From the NCBI GenBank assembly GCA_017302035.1, contig JAFLEA010000007.1, positions 1 to 64,000 of the forward strand: a stretch of DNA of 64,000 nt, given 5' to 3'. The notes below the pieces were generated by a model, which saw only the letters and a program-made list of their open reading frames with translations, had not been told where the DNA came from and searched no databases. This DNA is from Lysobacterales bacterium (GTDB lineage Bacteria; Pseudomonadota; Gammaproteobacteria; Xanthomonadales; Xanthomonadaceae). Below, one piece after another: positions 47,195 through 55,943 of this stretch (within the stretch, counting starts at the first letter, position 1; the number at the start of each line of letters is the position of its first letter). The position numbers and the translations under genes were made by a program.

Positions 47195-49789
47195 CTACAG
47201 CCTGCGCAGCCTGAGCGTGCTGAGCGTGCTTTCGCCCGCCTTCGCCGGCAGGTCGATCGTCAGCCCGCGGCCGCCGCGCGCGCGCACCCGGGCGGTGTAT
47301 TCGACCTTTTCGTAGCGCCCCCTGGACGCGGCCAGGTCCAGGTCGCGCACCAGCGGCACCCCGCCGTCGATCCGCGCGTCGAACACCCGCATGCCCGGCG
47401 CGTCGTGCTCCACCTCGACGAAGCCCAGCCGCAACTCGTACTCCCCGTCCGGCACGTCGAAGCGCCAGGCGCTGGCACCGGCCAGCGTGTCCTGCCACAA
47501 CGGATCGTCATCGGTGTCGAAGATGCGGTGGTGGGTCAACACGGTATGTCCGCCCATGTGCCCCCAACTGCCCGCCTCGTAGGCCCGGCCCGGCTCCCAC
47601 ACCGTGCCATCCGCCGTCACCACGGCATAGCTTCCGCCGGCATTGATCGCGACCTCGCGCACGTCCGGGCCGCCGCCGGCAAAAAACGCCCGGCGGTCCT
47701 CGTAGCTCACGACCACTTGGTCCTCCAGCGCCTGCCCTGCGTGCATGCCGCGGGCCTGCAGCCGGTTCTCGCCGTCCACGAACGTCACCTCGAAGCGCGC
47801 GGTGGCGTTGTCCGGGCGCACCCTGCCCAACGACGTGCCGTTGTGCAGCAACTCCACTTCCTCCAGGTTGGCGTAGACCGCGACCTCCTGCACGGCGTCC
47901 TGCGCGCGGCTGCCCGCCCTGCGGGTCCATTCGTGCGCGGCGATGTGCAGCACCGGATCACCGCGCAACCGGGCGCGGTAGTAGTACAGGACATCCTTTG
48001 GCGCACGGTCGTGGAGCTGCAGCCCCTTCTGGTTCAAGCCGAACTTGCTGTCCTGGCGCCCGTTGGATCCGAAGTCGAACTGGTTCCAGACCGCGGTACC
48101 GGCCAGGTAGGGGCGCGCGTCCAGCTGCCTGAAACTGGACTCGTGGAAGCGCTGCTGGTATTCGGCGCTGAAGTCGAATGCCCGCGGCTGCCGCGCACGC
48201 ACCCGCTCGTCGCTGTCCGCACCGTATTCGCTGACGAACAGCGGGCGCCCGGGATGGCGGGCATGGAATGCGTCCAACCAGGGACCCAGGCTTTCCAAGT
48301 CCTGGTAGTACCAGCCGAAGTACAGGTTCAGGCCCAGCACCTGGGGAATGTCCTGGAATCCGCTGCCGTTGTCGATTTCGGTGAAGGAAATGGCGGTGGC
48401 GGTCGCGCGGTGGCGATCCTCCTCGCGGGTCCGGGCCTCCAGCCGCCTGGCAAGCGCGAGCAGGTCGGCCTCGTAACCCGGCGGCTCGGGTTTCGGGCGG
48501 AACTGCATCACCTCGTTCATGTAGCCCCACAGCACCACCGAGGGATGGTTGTAGTGCTGCCGGATCATCTCCACCAGCATCGTCTCGGCATGGGTGGCGA
48601 ACGCGGGGCTGGTGGCGATCAGGTTGACCACCGGGATCTCCTCCCAGACGGCCAGGCCCAGGCGATCGGTCGCGTCCAGCACTGCATCGGCCTGCGGGTA
48701 GTGGGCCAGGCGCAGGAAATTGAATCCCGTCTCCTTCACCCATTCCACGTCGCGCCGGTGCTGCGCGGCGGTGAGTGCGTTGCCGTGGCCGGCCAGGTCC
48801 TGGTGGCGGTTGCTGCCGCGCAGCGGATAGGGGCGGCCGTTGAGCACGAATCCCCGCTGCGGATCGAAGTGGAACCAGCGCACGCCGAAGCGGTTCTCCA
48901 CCCGGTCCGTCACCCGGCCGCCCTGCAGCACCTCGGTGACCGCGCGGTACAGATAGGGCGAGTCCGGTGCCCACAACCGCGGCCGGCGGATCGCCGGCAG
49001 GCGGTGGTCGAACGCGACCCTGCCGTCGCCCGCGGCCTGCAGCGGCGCCGACAGGCGTGCGACCTCGCGTCCCTGTGCATCTAGGATCCGGTGCCGCACC
49101 GCCAGCCCGCGTGACCCGCCGGACGCGTCGACCACGGTGCCGCGCATCCGCACCTCGGCCCGTTCCGCATCGGCGTGCGGGGTATCGATGAACACCCCGG
49201 GCGAGGCATGGTCCAGCACGTCGATGTGCACCGGGTCGGTCGCGATCAGCCACGCGTCGCGGTAGATGCCGCCGAAGAAGGTGAAATCCGCCTCCAGCGG
49301 CGGAATGTCCGGATCGTGGCTGTTGTCCACCCGCACCGCCAGCAGGTTGGGGGCATCGAAACGCGCATACGGGGTGATCTCGAATGCGAAAGCCGTGTAG
49401 CCGCCCACGTGGCGGCCCAGCAGGCGGCCATTGAGGAACACGTCGGCCACCTGGTTGGCGCCCTCGAAGCGCACGAACAGGCGCTTGCCGCGCTGCTCCG
49501 GCTGCAGCGAGAGCGTGCGCCGGTACCAGCCTTCGCCGCGCCGGTAGGGCACGCGCTTGTCGAACGCATCGCCCGCGTTCCAGGTATGCGGCAGCGCCAC
49601 CGCCTGCCAGCCGGCATCGTCGAACCCCGGCGACTCGGCCCCCGCCTGCGCGCCGTCGGCGTAGCGCCAACCATCGTTCAGCGAGGCAAGGGTGCGCTCC
49701 CCGGCGTGTACACCCGCCGCGGCGCCCAGGCATGAAGCGCACACGAGCAGCAGCCAGCCCAGCCGTCCGGTTCGCCCGCGGCGGCTCAT
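47195..49789 (-). CDS. Glycoside hydrolase family 2 protein (beta-galactosidase/beta-glucosidase-like)
   Basis: 864 residues. A signal peptide (LLLVCASCLGAAAGVHA) precedes the GH2 N-terminal jelly roll (ALPHTWNAGDAF, RFEGANQVADVFLNG), an Ig-like domain and the TIM barrel. The acid/base is E426 in WGYMNEV and the nucleophile E521 in FVSEYGADS. C-terminal Ig-like and malectin-like domains follow (about residues 690-864). The ATG at 49789 overlaps the GH3 stop (ATGA), so the two enzymes are co-translated. GH2 covers beta-galactosidases, mannosidases and glucuronidases; which applies here is open. Periplasmic or secreted. Confidence 0.88.
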   Translation of the reverse strand: MSRRGRTGRLGWLLLVCASCLGAAAGVHAGERTLASLNDGWRYADGAQAGAESPGFDDAGWQAVALPHTWNAGDAFDKRVPYRRGEGWYRRTLSLQPEQRGKRLFVRFEGANQVADVFLNGRLLGRHVGGYTAFAFEITPYARFDAPNLLAVRVDNSHDPDIPPLEADFTFFGGIYRDAWLIATDPVHIDVLDHASPGVFIDTPHADAERAEVRMRGTVVDASGGSRGLAVRHRILDAQGREVARLSAPLQAAGDGRVAFDHRLPAIRRPRLWAPDSPYLYRAVTEVLQGGRVTDRVENRFGVRWFHFDPQRGFVLNGRPYPLRGSNRHQDLAGHGNALTAAQHRRDVEWVKETGFNFLRLAHYPQADAVLDATDRLGLAVWEEIPVVNLIATSPAFATHAETMLVEMIRQHYNHPSVVLWGYMNEVMQFRPKPEPPGYEADLLALARRLEARTREEDRHRATATAISFTEIDNGSGFQDIPQVLGLNLYFGWYYQDLESLGPWLDAFHARHPGRPLFVSEYGADSDERVRARQPRAFDFSAEYQQRFHESSFRQLDARPYLAGTAVWNQFDFGSNGRQDSKFGLNQKGLQLHDRAPKDVLYYYRARLRGDPVLHIAAHEWTRRAGSRAQDAVQEVAVYANLEEVELLHNGTSLGRVRPDNATARFEVTFVDGENRLQARGMHAGQALEDQVVVSYEDRRAFFAGGGPDVREVAINAGGSYAVVTADGTVWEPGRAYEAGSWGHMGGHTVLTHHRIFDTDDDPLWQDTLAGASAWRFDVPDGEYELRLGFVEVEHDAPGMRVFDARIDGGVPLVRDLDLAASRGRYEKVEYTARVRARGGRGLTIDLPAKAGESTLSTLRLRRL

Positions 49790-52080
49790 GGCGCCATCAC
49801 TTCGAACCGGGCCGACTGCTCGGCGCTGGAGCTTCCGCCCACGAACACGGTGAAGGTGCCCGGCTCCACGACCTGGTGCATCTGCTCGTCGTACATCGCG
49901 AGGTCGTCGAATCCCAGCGTGAAGCTGACGATGCGCGATTCCCCGGGCTGCAGCGGCACCCGCCGGAAACCGCGCAACTGCCGTACCGGTCGGGTGACGC
50001 TGGCGACATCGTCGCGCAGGTACAACTGCACCACTTCCACTCCCGCGCGCTTGCCGGTATTGGTCACCCGTACGTCGACCTGCTGGGCCAGGTCGTCCAG
50101 CGCGAGCTTCGGCCGCGATACCCGGGGCGGATCGTAGCGGTACGTGGTGTAGCCCAGGCCATGGCCGAAGACGTACAGGGGGGTCCAGGCCACGTCCAGG
50201 TACTTGCTGGTGTACTTCTCGGTCTCGCTCGGCGGGCGCCCGGTGTTCTTGTGCGCGTAGTAAATCGGCACCTGGCCGACGTTGCGCGGGAAAGTCACCG
50301 GCAGCTTGCCCGATGGATCGGCCGCGCCGAACAGCACGTCGGCGATCGCGTTGCCGCCCTCCACCCCAGGGAACCAGGCCTCCAGTATCGCCGGCACCTT
50401 CCCTTGCAACGGGGCGATCGTGAGCGGGCGACCGTTCAGCAACACCACCACCACCGGCTTCCCGGTCGCGGCCACCGCAAGCGCCAATTGCTGCTGCACG
50501 CCGGGCAAGCCCAGCGAACTGCGGTTGTTGGCCTCGGCGCTCATGTCCGGATGCTCGCCCAGGAACATCACCACTGCGTCGGCCTGGCGCGCCGCGGCAA
50601 CGGCCTGGTCGAAACCGGAAGTGTCGTCGCCGTCGATGGCGGCGCCCTGAGCCACCAGCAAGCGCGTATCCATGCCCAGGGCAGCGCGCAGCCCTTCCAG
50701 CGGAGTGACCGCATCTTCTTCCCGGGCGGCAACCGCCCAGTTGCCCAGCATCGCCCGCCGATGGTCGGCCAGCGGGCCGATCACCGCCAGCGTGCGCAAC
50801 GACCTGGACAGTGGCAGCACGGCGCCGTCGTTCTGCAGCAGCACGAAGGACTTCTGCGCCATCCGGCGCGCCGCGGCCCGGCTTTCCGCGGTGAGGGTGA
50901 GCGCCTCCTGCCTGGCGGGATCGCTGCAGTAGCGATAGGGGTCGTCGAACAGGCCAAGCCGCAGCTTCGCGGCCAGCACGCGACGCACCGCCGCATCCAC
51001 CTGTGCCATCGGCACCCGCCCCGCGCGCACCGCCGCGGGCAGGTCGCTGAGGTAGATGCGGCTGACCATGTCCACGTCCACGCCCGCGCGCAGCGCCAGC
51101 CTGCCGGCGTCCTCGCGTGTGGCCGCCACTCCGTGCGCCATCAGTTCCTGCACGCCGTTGTAGTCGCTGACCAGCACCCCGTCCCAGCCCCACTCGCCGC
51201 GCAGCACGCCTTCCAGCAGCCCGCGGTTGGCGTGCATCGGGATCCCGGACACCTCGTTGAAGGCCGCCATCACCGATTGCGCCCCGGCCGCGACCGCCGC
51301 CTTGAACGGCGGCAGCTGGACCTCGCGCAGGCTGCGCTCGGACAGGTCCGCGCCGGCGTAGTCGCGACCGCCTTCGGCCAGGCCATAACCGACGAAGTGC
51401 TTGGCCGTGGCCAGCAGGGTATCGGGCGCGGCAAGGTGCGATCCCGGCGCGGACGACGCATCGTCGCCCTGGAAGCCGCGCACCCGTGCCGCCGCCATCG
51501 CCGCGCCCAGGTAGGGATCCTCGCCGGACCCCTCGACCACCCGCCCCCAGCGCGGGTCGCGCGCGATGTCGACCATCGGCGCATAGGTCCAATGGATGCC
51601 ATGCGCGGTGGCCTCCACCGCCGCATGCCGGGCCGCCACGGCGACCTCGTCCGGATCGAAGCTGGCGGCCTCTCCCAGCGGCACCGGGAATACCGTGCGG
51701 TAGCCGTGGATCACGTCGGAAGCGAACAGCAGCGGGATGCCGAGCCGCGAACGCTGCACCGCCACCCGCTGCAGTTCGCAGGTGCGCCTGGCCCCGTCCA
51801 CCCCCAGGATCGAGCCCACTTCGCCGCCGCCGATCTGGGCCTCGCTGGCGGCCTGCGCCGCCGGGCCGGTGTCGTTGCCGAGGCCGCGCGGCTGGTTCAG
51901 CTGGCCCAGCTTCTCCTCCAGGGTCATCCTGGCCAGCAGCGCGTCGATGAAGGCTCGCTCCGCAGCGTGCCCGGCATGCGGCGGCGTCCCCGTAGGCAGG
52001 GCCGCGCCGGCCACCGGCGCGGACAGCGCCGTCACCAGCAGCACAGCGAAACAGCGGGTGCGGCGGAGCGTCCTGACCAT
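49786..52080 (-). CDS. Glycoside hydrolase family 3 beta-glucosidase
   Basis: 764 residues of BglX type. A signal peptide ends near APVAGA. The GH3 N-terminal barrel (MTLEEKLGQLNQ, SDVIHGYRTVFPVPLGEAASFD, ATAKHFVGYG) carries the nucleophile D306 in GVLVSDYNGVQEL. The (alpha/beta)6 domain (VAVIGPL, VVVLLNGRPLT, EAWFPGVEGGNAIADVLFG) and a C-terminal fibronectin III-like domain (VTNTGKRAGVEVVQLYL) follow. It removes glucose from beta-linked oligosaccharides in the periplasm. I placed the start at 52080; an ATG at 52101 is in frame but lacks a ribosome-binding site. A LacI-type operator is 32 bases upstream. Confidence 0.92.
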   Translation of the reverse strand: MVRTLRRTRCFAVLLVTALSAPVAGAALPTGTPPHAGHAAERAFIDALLARMTLEEKLGQLNQPRGLGNDTGPAAQAASEAQIGGGEVGSILGVDGARRTCELQRVAVQRSRLGIPLLFASDVIHGYRTVFPVPLGEAASFDPDEVAVAARHAAVEATAHGIHWTYAPMVDIARDPRWGRVVEGSGEDPYLGAAMAAARVRGFQGDDASSAPGSHLAAPDTLLATAKHFVGYGLAEGGRDYAGADLSERSLREVQLPPFKAAVAAGAQSVMAAFNEVSGIPMHANRGLLEGVLRGEWGWDGVLVSDYNGVQELMAHGVAATREDAGRLALRAGVDVDMVSRIYLSDLPAAVRAGRVPMAQVDAAVRRVLAAKLRLGLFDDPYRYCSDPARQEALTLTAESRAAARRMAQKSFVLLQNDGAVLPLSRSLRTLAVIGPLADHRRAMLGNWAVAAREEDAVTPLEGLRAALGMDTRLLVAQGAAIDGDDTSGFDQAVAAARQADAVVMFLGEHPDMSAEANNRSSLGLPGVQQQLALAVAATGKPVVVVLLNGRPLTIAPLQGKVPAILEAWFPGVEGGNAIADVLFGAADPSGKLPVTFPRNVGQVPIYYAHKNTGRPPSETEKYTSKYLDVAWTPLYVFGHGLGYTTYRYDPPRVSRPKLALDDLAQQVDVRVTNTGKRAGVEVVQLYLRDDVASVTRPVRQLRGFRRVPLQPGESRIVSFTLGFDDLAMYDEQMHQVVEPGTFTVFVGGSSSAEQSARFEVMAP

Positions 52081-52486
52081 GTCGGTCTCGCGGCGTGGCA
52101 TCGGACAACGAATGTAAACGTTTCCACGCATCCCTGCATGACGCAGTGCCGAAACCACGCGGCCCGGCCTGGCTTGGCTTGGCCGGGCCGGACGGCAGCC
52201 GGGGCGCCGCTGGACAGCGGCCGCGCCAGCACTTACCCTTGCTCGCACTGCACGGTCGGAAGTAGCGGCCCGCCCGGACCTGGCCCATTCGCCACCCGTC
52301 CCGTCGACCGATTCGCTGCCCCCTCCGCCCGGGTCCGACGACCTTCCCCGCCGTCTGCTACGCCGCCGTGGCCTGCGTCGCCTGCGCGATGGGTGGGGAT
52401 GCGGTCGCATGGCGACGCCCGCTCAGGCCGTCAACCGAGGCACGCGGCCCCCACCGTGGTGGTGCCCGCAATTCATGGCTTACTAG
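52081..52486. other. Gap between GH3 and scpA
   Basis: About 406 bases between divergent genes. It contains the LacI-type operator at 52113-52126. Beyond that it is very GC-rich with a few short direct repeats of GGCTT near 52170. No -35/-10 pair for scpA stands out, and no ORF here has coding character. Confidence 0.5.
52113..52126 (-). promoter_or_regulatory. LacI-type operator before GH3-GH2
   Basis: TGTAAACGTTTCCA on plus; the best palindrome of the four copies, with only one symmetric mismatch. It is followed by CACG as at 45889. It lies 32 bases upstream of the GH3 start. Confidence 0.65.
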
Positions 52487-53413
52487 ATGAGTTCCGAACC
52501 CGCGCAAGGCGCGATCCCGACAATGCAGCCGCCCCTGGCCCCGCAGCAGCAGGAAATGCCGCTGGCGGTGGTGCATGGACAGCCGCTGCTGCAGATCCCG
52601 CAGGACCTGTACATCCCGCCCGACGCGCTGGAAGTCATCCTCGACGCCTTCGAAGGCCCGCTGGACCTGCTGCTGTACCTGATCCGCCGCCAGAATCTGG
52701 ACATCCTCGACATCCCGGTCGCCGAGATCACCCGCCAGTACGTGGACTACATCACCGCGATGCAGGACCTGCGGTTCGAGCTGGCGGCCGAATACCTGGT
52801 GATGGCCGCGATCCTGGCCGAGATCAAGTCGCGGATGCTGCTGCCGCGCCCGATCAGCGAGGACGGCGACGAGGCCGACCCGCGCGCCGAGCTGGTGCGC
52901 CGCCTGCAGGAGTACGAGCGCTTCAAGCAGGCCGCCGAGGACATCGACGCCCTGCCCCGCCAGGACCGCGACACCACCCCGGTGCAGGCCTTCGTGCCCG
53001 ACCGCGCCGTGGTCCGGCTGCCGCCGCCGGTGGACCTGCGCGAGATGCTGCTGGCCCTGCACGACGTGCTCAAGCGCGCCGAACTGTTCAGCGGCCACCA
53101 CATCAAGCGCGAGGCGCTGAGCGTGCGCCAGCGCATGTCCGACGTGCTGCAGCGGCTGGAGGACGGCCAGTTCCACCGCTTCGAGACCCTGTTCGCGGTC
53201 GAGGAAGGCAAGCTCGGCGTGCTGGTCACCTTCCTGTCGCTGCTGGAACTGGCCAAGGAGCAGCTGCTGGACATCGTCCAGGACGCACCGCTGGCGCCGA
53301 TCTACGTGCGCTCGCTGGCGATCGGCAACACCAACGAGCCGCTGCAGTTCCACAGCGAGTTCGACGACGGCGATGCCGCCCACGTCAACCCCGACGAACC
53401 GGCCGCGGGCTGA
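52487..53413 (+). CDS. scpA: Segregation and condensation protein A
   Basis: 308 residues. The N-terminal kleisin region FEGPLDLLLYLIRRQNLDILDIPVAEITRQYVDY is the ScpA signature, and LAAEYLVMAAILAEIKSRMLLP follows. The C-terminal winged helix (VTFLSLLELAKEQLLDIVQ) binds the SMC head. It links the SMC dimer and ScpB in chromosome compaction and segregation. The first ~30 residues are a variable leader; an ATG at 52523 is an alternative start. It is followed after 49 bases by scpB. Confidence 0.93.
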   Translation: MSSEPAQGAIPTMQPPLAPQQQEMPLAVVHGQPLLQIPQDLYIPPDALEVILDAFEGPLDLLLYLIRRQNLDILDIPVAEITRQYVDYITAMQDLRFELAAEYLVMAAILAEIKSRMLLPRPISEDGDEADPRAELVRRLQEYERFKQAAEDIDALPRQDRDTTPVQAFVPDRAVVRLPPPVDLREMLLALHDVLKRAELFSGHHIKREALSVRQRMSDVLQRLEDGQFHRFETLFAVEEGKLGVLVTFLSLLELAKEQLLDIVQDAPLAPIYVRSLAIGNTNEPLQFHSEFDDGDAAHVNPDEPAAG

Positions 53414-53462
53414 CGCCCGGCCGCGACCGCCACACCTTTCGAACCGGAATCCCGACCGATCC

Positions 53463-54281
53463 ATGGACCAGGCGCTGATCAACCGCATCGTCGAGGCCGC
53501 GCTGCTGGCGGCCAACCAGCCGCTGACGCTGGCACAGCTGCACGCATTGTTCCCCGAGGACGCCCCGGCGCCGGCCGGCAGCGTGGAGACCGCGCTGGAG
53601 CAACTGGCGCAGGCCTGCGCCGAGCGCGGCGTGGAACTGGTCGAGGTCGCCTCCGGCTTTCGCTACCAGGTCAAGGCCGAGGTGCACGGGTGGGTCGCGC
53701 GGCTGTGGACCGAACGCAAGACCCGGTACACCCGCGCCACCCTCGAGACCCTGGCCCTGATCGCCTACCGCCAGCCGATCACCCGCGGCGAGATCGAGCA
53801 GGTGCGCGGCGTGGCGGTGAGCACCAACATCATCCAGGCCCTGGAAGAGCGCGAGTGGATCCGCGTGATCGGCCACCGCGACGTGCCCGGCAAGCCGGCC
53901 CTGTACGGCACCACCAAATCCTTCCTCGACTACTTCGGACTCAGGCGCCTGGACGAACTGCCGCCACTGTCGGAACTGAAGGACATCGGCGAGCTGGAAC
54001 CGCAATTGGCGCTGGATCCGGACCTGGCGCCGGCGCCGGCCGGGATCGCCGCAGCCGAAGGCGACGGCGCGGCCGACGACCAGGCGCAGGCCGACGACGG
54101 CGATCGCACTACCGACGATGCCGGCGCAGGCCAGGACACCGACGACGACACCGCGACCAACGCCGACGCGTCGGCCGACGGCACCGCATCCATCGCAACC
54201 GAAGACGATGACGCTCCGGTTGCCTCCGACATCCCCGAAACCCAGGCCGGCGAAGACCCCACCGGCCGGAGCCCCAATTGA
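53463..54281 (+). CDS. scpB: Segregation and condensation protein B
   Basis: 272 residues. The first ~175 are the two winged-helix domains of ScpB (VEAALLAANQPLTLAQL; RATLETLALIAYRQPITRGEIEQVRG; PALYGTTKSFLDYFGLRRLDELP). The last ~85 residues are a very acidic, Ala/Asp/Glu-rich disordered tail, much longer than in Firmicutes. It dimerises and embraces ScpA in the SMC complex. Its stop overlaps the rluB start (TGATG), so the genes are coupled. Confidence 0.93.
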   Translation: MDQALINRIVEAALLAANQPLTLAQLHALFPEDAPAPAGSVETALEQLAQACAERGVELVEVASGFRYQVKAEVHGWVARLWTERKTRYTRATLETLALIAYRQPITRGEIEQVRGVAVSTNIIQALEEREWIRVIGHRDVPGKPALYGTTKSFLDYFGLRRLDELPPLSELKDIGELEPQLALDPDLAPAPAGIAAAEGDGAADDQAQADDGDRTTDDAGAGQDTDDDTATNADASADGTASIATEDDDAPVASDIPETQAGEDPTGRSPN

Positions 54282-55912
54282 TGAACGATTCCGCCCCCCG
54301 CAAGCCCCTCGGCAAGCTCTCGCTCAAGCGCGGCGAAGATCCCGCCGCCGCCGCGCCGAAGATCGAGGAACGCCTGCACAAGGTCCTGGCCCAGGCCGGG
54401 CTCGGCTCGCGCCGCGCGCTGGAGCAGCGCATCGCCGACGGCCTGGTCAAGGTCAACGGCGAGACCGCCCAGGTCGGCCAGAGCCTGCGCAGCGGCGACC
54501 GGGTCGAACTGGACGGGAAGGCCTTCGTCGCGTCGGCCCTGACCGAACCGGCGCGGGTGCTGATCTACAACAAGCCCGAGGGCGAGGTCACCACCCGCGA
54601 AGACCCCGAGGGTCGCCCGACCATCTTCGAATCCCTGCCGCGGCTCAAGGGCGCGCGCTGGATCGCGGTCGGGCGCCTGGACATCAACACCACCGGCCTG
54701 CTGCTGCTGACCACCGACGGCGAGATCGCCAACGCGATGATGCATCCCTCGCACGAGGTCGAGCGCGAGTACGTGGTGCGGGTGCGCGCGCCGGAAGGCC
54801 AGGAGAACGTGCCCGACAACCTGGTCGACCGCCTCGCCCGCGGCGTGGCCCTGGAGGACGGCCCGGCGAAGTTCGACGTGATCGAGCGCATCGGCGGCGC
54901 CAGCATGCCCGCCGAAAGTCGCCACGACTGGTTCCGCGTGGTGGTCAAGGAAGGCCGCAACCGCGAAGTGCGGCGCCTGTGGGAATCGCAGGGTTGCCAG
55001 GTCAGCCGGCTCAAGCGCACCCGCTACGGCGAGGTGAGCCTGCCGCGCGAACTGCTGCGCGGCCATTCGCAGGAACTGCCGGCCGAACAGGTCGAGGCGC
55101 TGCGCAAGGCGCTGAAGCTGGAAGACGGCGCCGAATCGACCCTGACCCTGCAGCCGGTGATCGGCCAGCGCCGCGCCGCCAAGTCCACCGTGCACGTGGG
55201 CCGCGAGGGCGGTGCCGGTCAGGCCTACGTCAACGGCCACAACACCGCCGACGAAGGTCGCGAACTGCGCCGCTTCGATCATGTGCGCGAGGATCGTCGT
55301 GGCGGTCGCGGCAACAAGAAGCCGCATGGCGGTTTGACGGTGAGCGGCGAGATGGCGGCCAAGCAGTCGCAAAAGCCGTTCAAGCAGCGCAAGCAGAAGG
55401 GCCCCAAGCCGCTGCCGGACGGCAACCCGGCCGCGTTCCGCACCTGGTACGTGCCCGAAGGCGTGGACACCGGCCCGAGCGGGCATCGCAACGCCGGCCC
55501 GGGCGGCAAGCCGCGTTACGGCAAGCCGGGGGGCAAACCCGCTGGCAAGCCGGGGGGCGGTGGCTATGCAGGCGGTAGTCATGCCGGTGGTGGCTATGCG
55601 GGTAGCAGCCATGCAGGCGGTGGACAAGGCCAGGGCGCGCAGCGCAAGGCACCGCGCCCCTACGGGCATCCGGGCAATGCGCCGCACTTCCCCTCCGACC
55701 ATGCCACGCCAGGTGGCCATGGTCATGGCCATGGCGCGCAGGATCGCAACCGCGGCCCGCGCGGCAACAACCAGGCACGCCCCGGAGGCAATCGTCCCGG
55801 TGGCGGAAATGCGCCGGGCGGGCGTCCCGGCGGCCGGCCGGGCGGACGACCCGGCGGTGCGCCACGCGGCGGCGGCAATCGTGGCGGTGGCGGTCCGCGC
55901 GGCAACGGTTGA
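54281..55912 (+). CDS. rluB: 23S rRNA pseudouridine synthase RluB with a long low-complexity tail
   Basis: 543 residues. An S4 RNA-binding domain (about residues 28-75, LGSRRALEQRIADGLVKVNG) precedes the RsuA/RluB catalytic domain with GRLDINTTGLLLLT, whose D134 is the catalytic Asp, and KEGRNREVRRLWES. RluB makes pseudouridine 2605 in 23S rRNA (E. coli numbering). The core ends near residue 275. The remaining ~265 residues are Gly/Arg/Lys/His/Pro-rich with tandem units, unlike the ~290-residue E. coli enzyme. Xanthomonas-group RluB also has an extended tail. It follows scpB with a one-base overlap. Confidence 0.9.
   Translation: MNDSAPRKPLGKLSLKRGEDPAAAAPKIEERLHKVLAQAGLGSRRALEQRIADGLVKVNGETAQVGQSLRSGDRVELDGKAFVASALTEPARVLIYNKPEGEVTTREDPEGRPTIFESLPRLKGARWIAVGRLDINTTGLLLLTTDGEIANAMMHPSHEVEREYVVRVRAPEGQENVPDNLVDRLARGVALEDGPAKFDVIERIGGASMPAESRHDWFRVVVKEGRNREVRRLWESQGCQVSRLKRTRYGEVSLPRELLRGHSQELPAEQVEALRKALKLEDGAESTLTLQPVIGQRRAAKSTVHVGREGGAGQAYVNGHNTADEGRELRRFDHVREDRRGGRGNKKPHGGLTVSGEMAAKQSQKPFKQRKQKGPKPLPDGNPAAFRTWYVPEGVDTGPSGHRNAGPGGKPRYGKPGGKPAGKPGGGGYAGGSHAGGGYAGSSHAGGGQGQGAQRKAPRPYGHPGNAPHFPSDHATPGGHGHGHGAQDRNRGPRGNNQARPGGNRPGGGNAPGGRPGGRPGGRPGGAPRGGGNRGGGGPRGNG
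55562..55621 (+). repeat. Two tandem 30-bp units in the rluB tail
   Basis: Two 10-codon units encode GYAGGSHAGG and GYAGSSHAGG (residues 428-447). Downstream, GGRP recurs three times near the C-terminus. These are coding repeats in a disordered region. Confidence 0.75.
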
Positions 55913-55943
55913 TCGTCCGCATCCCCGCGCCGGCTGACGTTGC

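Noticed and set aside
49790..52288. GH2 gene extended upstream into one ~1,700-residue protein
   Set aside because: The upstream part is an out-of-frame shadow of the GH3 gene on the same strand. The GH2 signal peptide and ATG at 49789 mark the real start.
55105..55912. Antisense ORFs opposite the rluB tail as separate Pro-rich genes
   Set aside because: They are the complement of Gly/Arg codon repeats and show no start signals.
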